Shown: positions 24,801 through 64,000 of the stretch, piece by piece
Layout: each line of letters starts with the position of its first letter
Numbering within the stretch: position 1 is the first letter of the stretch
Source of the DNA: Metaphire vulgaris
Taxonomy: Eukaryota; Annelida; Clitellata; Crassiclitellata; Megascolecidae
DNA: 64,000 nt
Assembly (NCBI GenBank): GCA_018105865.1
Contig: CM030841.1
Span: 14,141,682-14,205,681, forward strand
Reading direction: 5' to 3'
Notes under the pieces: model-generated
Database searches by the model: none
Told to the model about the DNA's origin: nothing
What the model saw: the letters and a program-made list of their open reading frames with translations, nothing else
Position numbers and translations under genes: made by a program

Positions 24801-25038
24801 AAGCATAATAATCGTTTAAATGTTATGTGTATTGTTCTTGTGTATTAGAACAATTTCTCAATTTATATGCTGTACTTCTTTAGAATATATTTTGTGATGA
24901 GGACATTTCCTGCAAAATATTGCAATTTTTAAAGTCAGGCTATTTTTGTGATCAGTGCGTGAACATCAGCGTGGATTTTTGAAGGCCGCACATGAAGAAG
25001 TATACAAAGACAGCAAAAACGCGTCATTCGAAGAGTAA
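10008..25038 (+). CDS. CFAP91: CFAP91 (cilia- and flagella-associated protein 91), complete 17-exon gene
   Basis: Cilia- and flagella-associated protein 91 (MAATS1/AAT1; FAP91/CaM-IP2 in Chlamydomonas) is a coiled-coil-rich subunit of the calmodulin- and spoke-associated complex at the base of radial spokes in motile axonemes. Seventeen exons join with consistent phases to 742 codons plus stop (2,229 nt), close to the human length of about 767. Recognisable family stretches in order are: FISREW in exon 3; the STQT...SQTDPFSP segment in exon 6; EIYMIERTR in exon 7; a Lys/Glu-rich coiled coil in exons 7-10; SQVFAPLTRVG in exon 10; ALFLQAMLRGRNVQNQMFEG in exon 13; DFFSKELIKLREEQ and RQRRIREAEEAGRRQVE in exon 14; and IVAELVNTFLLPEVQKEI in exon 16. 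The ATG at 10008 is preferred over the upstream non-ATG extension of the frame. No frame breaks were found. Most donors are GTAAG/GTGAG-like; exons 11 and 12 end at weaker GTTA donors. Transcription converges on the ankyrin gene. Confidence 0.95.
10502..10578 (+). CDS. CFAP91: CFAP91 exon 2
   Basis: 77 nt, acceptor TTGTTTAG, donor GTAAGT. Encodes (D)PNCIISGLKDHAKITVKA... and ends in phase 0. It fits between exons 1 and 3 in both frame and family alignment. Confidence 0.88.
10823..11006 (+). mobile_element. hAT-like MITE, CAGGGGCGTAGC family, copy 2
   Basis: 184 bp from CAGGGGCATAGCCAG to GCTACGCCTCTG with perfect 8-bp duplications TCAGTGAC. It sits in CFAP91 intron 2. Confidence 0.88.
11376..11533 (+). 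CDS. CFAP91: CFAP91 exon 3
   Basis: Acceptor CTCTCCAG, donor GTAACT, ends phase 2. Encodes KCVPVFENLYSALLHKPRF and the strongly conserved PLPSFISREW block. Confidence 0.95.
12200..12342 (-). pseudogene. Tc1/mariner-type transposase fragment
   Basis: On the - strand this reads FNKETVELLTRETPDFIPLW then PPNSPNLNPVDYLTIVFKSE. The 'WP.NSPDLNP.(D/E)' motif carries the third catalytic acidic residue of Tc1/mariner DDE transposases. It lies in CFAP91 intron 3 with no other transposase motif nearby, so it is a relic. Confidence 0.75.
12584..12658 (+). CDS. CFAP91: CFAP91 exon 4
   Basis: 75 nt, phase 2 to phase 2, acceptor ATCTATAG. Encodes RYHRDGAACYEAGHQ...HRFKYFDR, which matches the family 'YKYFER' region. 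Confidence 0.9.
13083..14002. repeat. Pair of ~100-bp direct repeats around CFAP91 exon 5
   Basis: 13083-13190 and 13905-14002 share CCAATATGTGATTATGTTGC-type sequence (one mismatch) and the preceding TGTACACCC...AGAATTCCTGC, one copy on each side of exon 5. Confidence 0.8.
13774..13833 (+). CDS. CFAP91: CFAP91 exon 5
   Basis: 60 nt, phase 2 to phase 2, acceptor GTTTTTAG, donor GTAAGT. Encodes PITPNVCHKTPPTHFLALV. Confidence 0.85.
14300..14523 (+). CDS. CFAP91: CFAP91 exon 6 (STQT/QTDP block)
   Basis: Phase 2 in, phase 1 out; donor GTAATC. Encodes FAPRYAAKMTSQ, then VSTQTMYRDGESQTDPFSPP, the most diagnostic segment of the family, then RPEILELAGL. Confidence 0.95.
15138..15268 (+). mobile_element. 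tRNA-derived SINE, copy 2 (3' truncated)
   Basis: Same head and body as copy 1 (TGGCAGAGTGGG, GGTTCAAGCCCC, CCTCCTAAGCCACTTTA), in CFAP91 intron 6. It stops before the tail. Confidence 0.82.
15384..15561 (+). CDS. CFAP91: CFAP91 exon 7
   Basis: Acceptor ATGTCAG. The donor is the GTGGGT at 15562, not the GTACAA four bases on: only this choice keeps phase 2 and gives the family run REKEIEELQEKKLKVL across the junction. Encodes GLPVGLEEIYMIERTR and the start of a long coiled coil. Confidence 0.88.
15818..15897 (+). mobile_element. SINE 3' fragment with (ATT)n
   Basis: GACACAGGCTTGCTTAGCCT and CCTAAACCATTTTAAATCA match the SINE body end. It is followed by (ATT)n at 15859-15897. Confidence 0.6.
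16589..16684 (+). CDS. CFAP91: CFAP91 exon 8 (coiled coil)
   Basis: 96 nt, phase 2 to phase 2, donor GTGTGT. Encodes LQEKKLKVLIEILKKREKR... ending RFEALW. The splice falls inside the Trp codon. Confidence 0.9.
17085..17142. repeat. (GAGT)n-(GACT)n tetranucleotide array
   Basis: GAGT units change to GACT units. Located in CFAP91 intron 8. Confidence 0.9.
17302..17372 (+). CDS. CFAP91: CFAP91 exon 9 (coiled coil)
   Basis: 71 nt, acceptor ATGTTAG, donor GTGAGT, phase 2 to 1. Encodes VRELDKKNLEKQKLVKLQHE. Confidence 0.9.
18089..18274 (+). CDS. CFAP91: CFAP91 exon 10
   Basis: 186 nt, phase 1 to 1. Encodes LRKLDASSRKK...RREIGREYTDFGSQVF followed by APLTRVG and NKYNSTYEG. This is the conserved 'Y.D..SQV..PL.R.G' block. 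Confidence 0.95.
18495..18634 (+). CDS. CFAP91: CFAP91 exon 11
   Basis: 140 nt, phase 1 to 0, acceptor ATACAG, weak donor GTTATT. Encodes LCELENSADHC...MTTKSGYLKHKYRYEN, matching the family 'TTKAGFLK' region. Confidence 0.88.
19173..19295 (+). CDS. CFAP91: CFAP91 exon 12
   Basis: 123 nt, phase 0 to 0, acceptor TTTTAAG, weak donor GTTAAA. Encodes AINAKKRGVEAF...VRLQKPPLRRTTPEIAKF. Confidence 0.85.
19634..19849 (+). CDS. CFAP91: CFAP91 exon 13
   Basis: 216 nt, phase 0 to 0. Encodes VEEQDLAALFLQAMLRGRNV and QNQMFEGLDNMRELIQELRS, among the best-conserved parts of the protein. Confidence 0.95.
20575..20720 (-). mobile_element. Retroelement tail with (TTAC)n
   Basis: On the - strand the tail GCGCTATACAAATTTTGTTT ends in (TTAC)n, a typical SINE/LINE tail. 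No head was recognised. Confidence 0.5.
21005..21066 (+). repeat. Short LINE-derived segment next to CFAP91 exon 14
   Basis: A stretch of about 50 bp (ACAAGAAAGGAGTTGTTCTA onward) matches 21810-21866, which is inside the RT fragment downstream of exon 14. The two pieces flank exon 14 in the same orientation. Confidence 0.7.
21122..21343 (+). CDS. CFAP91: CFAP91 exon 14 (coiled coil)
   Basis: 222 nt, phase 0 to 0. Encodes TLLDFFSKELIKLREEQRLL and RRIREAEEAGRRQVEERRRR. Its acceptor lies about 55 bp downstream of a short LINE-derived segment (see findings). Confidence 0.95.
21470..21779. mobile_element. hAT-like MITE, CAGGGGTAGGCAAAC ends
   Basis: 310 bp with ends CAGGGGTAGGCAAACTGGG and AGTTTGCCCAACCCTG. 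Flanks GTTTGAAC / GTTTAAAA are an imperfect duplication. A decayed relative of one end is at 12826-12870. Confidence 0.82.
21783..22125 (+). pseudogene. LINE RT fragment in CFAP91 intron 14
   Basis: Encodes IMPNDLKIARVTSIYKPEAK then ISNYRPISILPIFPKF, the finger/palm entry motif (P..WK.A.V.PI.K......NYRPISLLP) of non-LTR reverse transcriptases. It is truncated at both ends. It lies directly after an inverted-repeat element at 21470-21779. Confidence 0.8.
22240..22388 (+). CDS. CFAP91: CFAP91 exon 15
   Basis: 149 nt, phase 0 to 2, acceptor AAATTCAG, donor GTTAGT. Encodes VIKVGQVSIDTYLEDLILKS and ends HELEHR. Confidence 0.93.
22565..22690 (-). mobile_element. tRNA-like SINE, fourth type
   Basis: On the - strand ATGGTGGAATAGTGGTAGGA and CAGGTTCGAATCTTACCC form box A/B-like spacing. 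It lies in CFAP91 intron 15. Confidence 0.6.
22770..23000. mobile_element. MITE, CAATGTTCCCTCTA ends
   Basis: 231 bp with inverted ends CAATGTTCCCTCTAAG / TTAGAGGGAACATTG, a terminal sequence of a widespread hAT-like family. GC-rich palindromic centre (CTGCGCGCCTGTGCGGCCGC). The left flank ATTGCTAG recurs at 23465, not at 23001 (see findings). Confidence 0.82.
23001..23464. repeat. Nested direct repeats
   Basis: A block of about 80 bp (GGTGGCTATACATTTTATAG...) occurs at 23049 and 23389. A block of about 40 bp (TAGACATCGACGGGGCTTCA) occurs at 23014 and 23134. All lie between a MITE end and a distant copy of its flanking 8-mer. Confidence 0.85.
23817..23996. repeat. Possible inverted-repeat element, GTTGGAGTTG ends
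   Basis: GGTTGGAGTTGCCAGGAG at the left is mirrored by TTTCACAACTCCAACA at the right, within 180 bp. CTGTAGAC occurs on both flanks. Confidence 0.55.
24055..24146 (+). CDS. CFAP91: CFAP91 exon 16
   Basis: 92 nt, phase 2 to 1, donor GTAACA. Encodes RTELESDVIVAELVNTFLLP then EVQKEISRQR. Confidence 0.93.
24278..24571. mobile_element. hAT-like MITE, CAGTGGCATAGTG ends
   Basis: 294 bp, ends CAGTGGCATAGTG and TTGCTACGCCACTG, flanked by ATAATAAT on both sides. It includes TTTGCTTGTCAGGATTTTTG. It sits in CFAP91 intron 16 next to a minus-strand SINE. Confidence 0.82.
24576..24776 (-). mobile_element. tRNA-derived SINE, second type
   Basis: On the - strand a box A-like TGGCTCAGTTGGTAGTG and box B-like GTTTGAATCC are followed by a tail TATATAAATGTAAGCTTCAT and (ATT)n. 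It lies in CFAP91 intron 16. Confidence 0.72.
24956..25038 (+). CDS. CFAP91: CFAP91 exon 17 (stop codon)
   Basis: Acceptor GTGATCAG. Encodes VREHQRGFLKAAHEEVYKDS and ends SFEE-TAA at 25036-25038. Candidate polyadenylation signals (AATAAA) follow at 25249 and 25737. Confidence 0.9.
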
Positions 25039-28000
25039 AAAGCAACTATCATGGGTATCAGAATTAAGAAAGTAAATGTGTTTAGTCTACTTTACAATTG
25101 ATTAAACTAAATGATGCAGCACACATTAATCAGATCTTTGATTTTATATGAGCCTCAGTTATTTGGCATATTAAATAATGTATTCATAGGGCCTAATTTA
25201 ATGGCTGCACTTTTGTCGTAGATTTCTGGCACTTACAGTATACACCAAAATAAACTAGATATAGAAGACTACTCTCCATTAGGGAATGACCAGAAACTGC
25301 TCCGGACATTCCCTACTCTCTATCATATTTTAAGATTTTCATTCGTCTACATGATTATGATAATTAATTGCTGTAAACAAGAGGTACTGTAAATATTGTA
25401 GTAAGCCAACAAAATTAACCAAATTTCCAAAGTGCTACTTAACTTTGATGTTACTTGTAATATATAGCATAATACAGTGGGCCACGCTTCTAAATTTGCA
25501 TTATACACACCCCACATCCCCAAGCATGAAAAGGTGGCATTGCTAACTGTATAATATTGTGTATATCTTAAATTATTCACTCTGCACAGGTTTTGGGGAT
25601 ACAACTTATAATGTACTTGTGTTTAATGGAGATATGGAACTGTATTACAATATTCTGCTTTTATTGTAGAAATATTCTGTCCTTGGTCGTGTCAGAGAAC
25701 TGAGCTAAAAAAGACACTTATTTTAAACTGAATTTAAATAAAGTAACAATGCCATGATTTAAACAGATTAATATTACAAATCTATTATATGGTGGATGAA
25801 GTAAACTAAATTTGGTGATTTTATCTCTGAATTAAATTTTTCAAAAATATTTTAAGATGTTCTGATATATTGAATGTATTCCTTATGTCAGGGATAATGA
25901 GAGTAATAATGTCTCTCTGGTGAAAGAGGATCACTGATTTTACCCACATAATGAGACATAATGCCATCAACCTCTACAACATGTATTTAGAATGTGTCTG
26001 TTCACCGATGGAATAATTAATATAAGCAATAAGAAATATATAGTGATGCCATGATGTGGGGAAAAAGCAAACACACACTGCTTTCATAATAAGGCTATTG
26101 TACATGATCAAAATGTCATCCTTTTATTTACCCACTCATCAAAACATTTCTTGGAAAGCAAATTGTCCTTAACTGTAGTCTTGAGTAATCGTAATTTCAG
26201 TCATGTCACAAAGCTAAGAAAATGCAATACTCCAATAAAGCACAGAAATAAGAAATATGTGCTATACATGTAAAGTGTTGCTAAAAGACAAAATCTAGAC
26301 AGTTAAGTAACTTCAACAATTTTTTAAACCAACAAATTTGGACTACCATATAAATGACTAGGAAAGACTTGTTTGCTTTATGGTACAGAGATCTATCTAA
26401 AATGCAGTAGCTGGCTAATTATACAAGTGCAATTTCATTTAACATTTATAAGCCAACAGTATCATTTGTTGGAATCAACATCAAGGAATACTCGTAAAGT
26501 GTAACAACAAACGAGCCAATGCAAATGACATATTAACAACAGTAACAAAAATTGATAATAGGCGCAAGTTAACTACAGCTCTTTGATCACAGAAAAACTA
26601 TATGACAAAAATATTATGATAAAATATTCCACAAATTCATGAAGTCCCGATTTGGAAGTGCAGCATTAAACTTTCTTGTTTGTATATACGATTTATATAA
26701 ACTAGTGAAAGCCATAGCTAAACAGTCCTTGCCTCTGCAAACAACACCGACACAAGACAACAACAACTGAAATTTTATGGCAAGACACAAATAAAGCAGT
26801 GACTGCATCTCTGTTGTACACTAATATCACTTCACTTGAAGGCAATGAACAACTGCCTTGTGTCTTCATTACAGTATAGCAGCACTATAGCTGAAGAAAT
26901 ACTATAAACATGTAGAAAGCAACAAAGCAATTGCACACAAAGTAAAACGTACAATAAACCGAAGTTACAATAAATTAAGTTACTAAATACAGTATAAATA
27001 CTATGTATTGAAACGTTCACCTTAAAACTGATAAGTTGCCACTCATTATTTACAGATGTGACAGTGATGCAATTTGACGATTTTAACACAACTATTTTGC
27101 AGCTTAAGCTTTAGAAAGTAAAGTTTGGGTAATAAGTAATGATTTCATTCTTTTGATATAGAAAAGATGTCTAGACTACTGTACGTAAAAATATGGTCAA
27201 AATAGATTTACTCTTGTAATACAAATCAGTTTGCAAGGGATTAGCTTTCGGTGCTATCAATTCCTTGATTATAAACTGCTTGCATCATCATCTTCAGACA
27301 GATCAGTGCTTTGAAATAATGAATGTCACTACCTCTTCCTATTACACCTATTCAACGAATGTAGAAGCACCATACTGAGTTCTAAACACAAAATAATTGC
27401 AAGTACTTCAAATATTTAAATATATGTCTAAGAGAATATTTATGCAATGACCAAATACAGTAATATTATTGTGTAATTATGAAGCAGTCGGTCTAAAAAA
27501 GTACATAAATGAGAAATTCAGCTATTGCTAATTAATGGTGTGGATTCATACTGCTGCAATTGTGTAATCCATAGTATAACATTGCAGCCATTCAGTGACC
27601 ATGAAGTTGTTCTGAATTATTCTTCTTGATTTTCATTCATGCTAAATTAATTAAACCACATAATTTGAAAAGTAATATAACTGGCAAATACATAATTCAG
27701 TGAATATATCAATTCAACTAGTTTAAAATAAGATATAAAAATCTTGTCTGGTCGGTTAGCATAAAGAGTTGTGAATCATGGGATGTTGATTAAAATAGAT
27801 AAGAACCAAGTCATGGCATTCAAGATGAAAGGGCTATGGCAAATACTTCGGGTGGCTTGGGCGGAGAAGAGAAATGCAAAAAGGGAGTTGCTAAAACCAT
27901 ACAACAGTAAAAAAACTGATATTTCGATCACATAATGACGAAAACAGACAGATGCTAAGAATAAGACAAAATCCAAAGGCAAATGTGATGGTGCTTGGGA

Positions 28001-28228
28001 AAGAGGGAAACACATAAATGCACATATATCCTATAAGAATATAAAGTGTCTAGGGATAGGTTAATAGAGCTGAAGACGATTCTGTGAAGGCAATCCAGCA
28101 ATATACAGTAAATGGAAGTTCATGCTTTTAATTCTCAGGTAAATGAGATCAAACCCATAGTACCGGTATATCTCGGCCAACATGCCTATAATTAAAAGCT
28201 TACTTAGATGGTAACAAAGCATATATAT
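25039..28228. other. Tail-to-tail intergenic interval / 3' UTRs
   Basis: No coding exon is visible. The sequence is AT-rich and, unlike the rest of the window, almost free of microsatellites and inverted-repeat elements. It lies between the CFAP91 stop and the ankyrin stop. AATAAA occurs on the + strand at 25249-25254 and 25737-25742, and on the - strand at 25660-25665 and 26123-26128. The ankyrin 3' UTR could therefore run 2-2.5 kb and overlap the CFAP91 3' end. The short open frames here show no coding character. Confidence 0.6.
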
Positions 28229-62244
<34,016 letters not shown>

Positions 62245-62297
62245 CTACAAATGAGCATTGGTTTATGTAGTAATACTAAAACCTATTGCACTAAAAT

Positions 62298-62488
62298 CAG
62301 TGTTTAATCTAGACTCCTGGACTCCGGGGGGGGGGAACTAACAAAGCCGGGGGAAACTCGAAAAGCCGGGGGGAAGTCAGCTAGGGGCTGGTGTTAGTTG
62401 ATGTAGTATGCCAAAATTTCAGGGGGGATTTGAAATTTCCGCGGGGAAGGGCAATTTCCCCCCCGGAAACGGCCTAGATTAAACCCTG
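62298..62488. mobile_element. MITE, CAGTGTTTATTCTA family, copy 3
   Basis: 191 bp with ends CAGTGTTTAATCTAG and CTAGATTAAACCCTG. Perfect 8-bp duplications ACTAAAAT flank it, which indicates hAT-type integration. It lies in the ankyrin intron upstream of the ZU5-C exon. Confidence 0.87.
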
Positions 62489-62769
62489 ACTAAAATCATG
62501 AAACAAATCATATTTGAAAACCCTTATATAAACATGACTAAAATCGGGAAGTCATTTCAAAAGCAATTCGAGGCTCTATTTCGCAAACATAACTTAACTT
62601 TTAGCTAATATTAAACAGACACAGAAAACTTAAGTTCCAAAAATGAATGCTATGCTTTGGGATAAACAGTATTAAACACAGACCTAGGGCCCGTCCATAT
62701 CGTACGCACACGCTGAGGGGGCAGTTGGATTTAAGGGAAGGGTCTTGACTGAATGCATACGTATGCACA

Positions 62770-62796
62770 AATATATATATATATATATATATATCC
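62770..62796. repeat. (TA)n microsatellite, short
   Basis: About 13 TA units. Confidence 0.9.
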
Positions 62797-63593
62797 TACA
62801 TAACAATGAAAAAAAAACTGCTCAGGTAAAGACTGGTTATTCACATATATTAGATTTGAACACAGTTACCGTTACTTTTTCACGGGCAAACAAAGGGTCA
62901 CGAGAATTTTTACAACGGTTATTAAACAATATAATTGGCCGGGAGAAATGGTAGAGGGGAAACATTTATGGGGTGTCTATGGCTAAAAATTAAACATGGC
63001 ATATGATTTAAGGTGACTCTCATAATTTGCTTCGGGTCTATTTTCGTACGGTTTTTGTATTTAATTTTTCAACCAAGGTGGGGGTAGAGCAGCTAATTTG
63101 TATGAATGCATAAGGGAGGGGTCCAAAAAATATACGCGGTACAACATGGGAGGGGTATGAAATATGCCTTTCAAGGATATGTACTATATGGATGAACTCC
63201 AAATACATTATCCTCATTTTCTTGGAACACGGCATTGCAGAAAGCATCCAGCTAACCGTACTTTGAAATTTCTGACAAAGATAATACCTAAAGCCCTCTC
63301 AAAGTAAATTTCACTATCATACATCATATTCTAGAAGGCATGCTCCTTGGGCAAAGCAATTGATTACCAATAAATAATGCCCTTGGCATAAAATAACGAC
63401 ACATAAACATATCAACTCATAATCCAGTGATGTTAGTCCTTGGCCTTGGTCCTGGCCTTCAGGACTCCTTAAGGAAAAGTAACAAGTCCATGGTCCTTGT
63501 CCTGGCCTTGAGGGTTGAGTAGTCCTTGGCTCGTCTTTGAAATCAGTCAATGGCTTGGACCATAAAACACTGCAGTACAGCTCAGACGTTTAG

Positions 63594-63649
<56 letters not shown>
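63594..63649. repeat. (AC)n microsatellite
   Basis: About 27 AC units in the right-hand ankyrin intron. Confidence 0.96.
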
Positions 63650-63650
<1 letters not shown>

Positions 63651-64000
63651 TGGAATTCATCAGGTCAGGTCAGGTATTCGTCCTCTAGCTGTGTCCAGCT
63701 ATTGACTTCTCCATGACATCTTTCCAAAGTTCTATGGAATTCATCAGAGGTCATTTAAAATCTAGGTTAAAGTGCATATGCCATGTTTGTTTACCGGATA
63801 GCTAGGTTATTTTTAGCCCTGCTGACAGTTAATCCGATTGCCTAACAAAGAGGATCACGTGATGATCTAGAAGGAGACAATCAACATAGAAGACAACATC
63901 AGCTCCGGTGGAATGCATATTTTCTCAGAGCAGCATCATTATGCACCCACAGTGGTGTGACCCACATAGGGCTAGAATGACTGACTCCTGTTTGGAAACA

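Larger units (their letters stand above)
62245..64000. other. Ankyrin intron (right edge of window)
   Basis: No exon is visible on either strand. It holds a MITE, short microsatellites and a locally repeated GTCCTTGGCCTTGGTCCTGG-type stretch at 63430-63530, related to 60825-60855. The preceding ankyrin exon must lie beyond 64,000. Confidence 0.7.

Overview
The window is animal nuclear DNA. It is AT-rich, carries multi-exon genes with GT-AG introns of about 0.3-5 kb, and is full of microsatellites, short inverted-repeat transposons, tRNA-headed SINEs and LINE pieces. The exon layout and the protein architectures point to an invertebrate, probably marine and TE-rich. I cannot name the phylum from sequence alone.

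Layout. 1-10,007 is a gene-free, repeat-dense spacer. It holds at least eight terminal-inverted-repeat elements, several with exact 8-bp target-site duplications, a SINE, an old LINE 3' fragment and long AT and CT microsatellites. 10,008-25,038 (+) is a complete CFAP91 (MAATS1/AAT1) gene. I resolved 17 coding exons with consistent splice phases, giving 742 codons plus stop, which is about the length of vertebrate CFAP91. 25,039-28,228 is the tail-to-tail interval between the two genes, presumably mostly 3' UTR. 28,229-62,244 (-) is the 3' two-thirds of an ankyrin gene. The end of ZU5-C, the UPA domain and the death domain are encoded at 62.2-59.4 kb. They are followed by a tail of roughly 5,200-5,500 residues built from three giant exons (about 9.6, 3.3 and 3.1 kb), several mini-exons and a 26-residue terminal exon. 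The ANK-repeat and ZU5-N exons must lie beyond the right edge. A LINE of about 3.6 kb sits in the intron after the death-domain exon. 62,245-64,000 is ankyrin intron.

How the parts relate. The two genes converge but are functionally unrelated: CFAP91 is an axonemal radial-spoke/CSC protein, and the other is a spectrin-membrane adaptor. The most unusual content is the ankyrin tail. The giant exons lie after the death domain, as in Drosophila Ank2-L/XL and C. elegans unc-44, and not between UPA and death domain as in vertebrate giant ankyrins. Two giant exons are built from at least 15 diverged copies of an acidic repeat of about 170-180 residues. The third carries two other short-motif repeat systems. 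Every resolvable splice junction after the UPA domain is phase 1, so tail exons could be skipped without changing frame. The largest exon contains several single-base frame breaks, mostly at four-base A runs, which look more like sequence errors than decay.

All calls are from reading the sequence. Homology statements rest on recalled family features and were not checked by database search.
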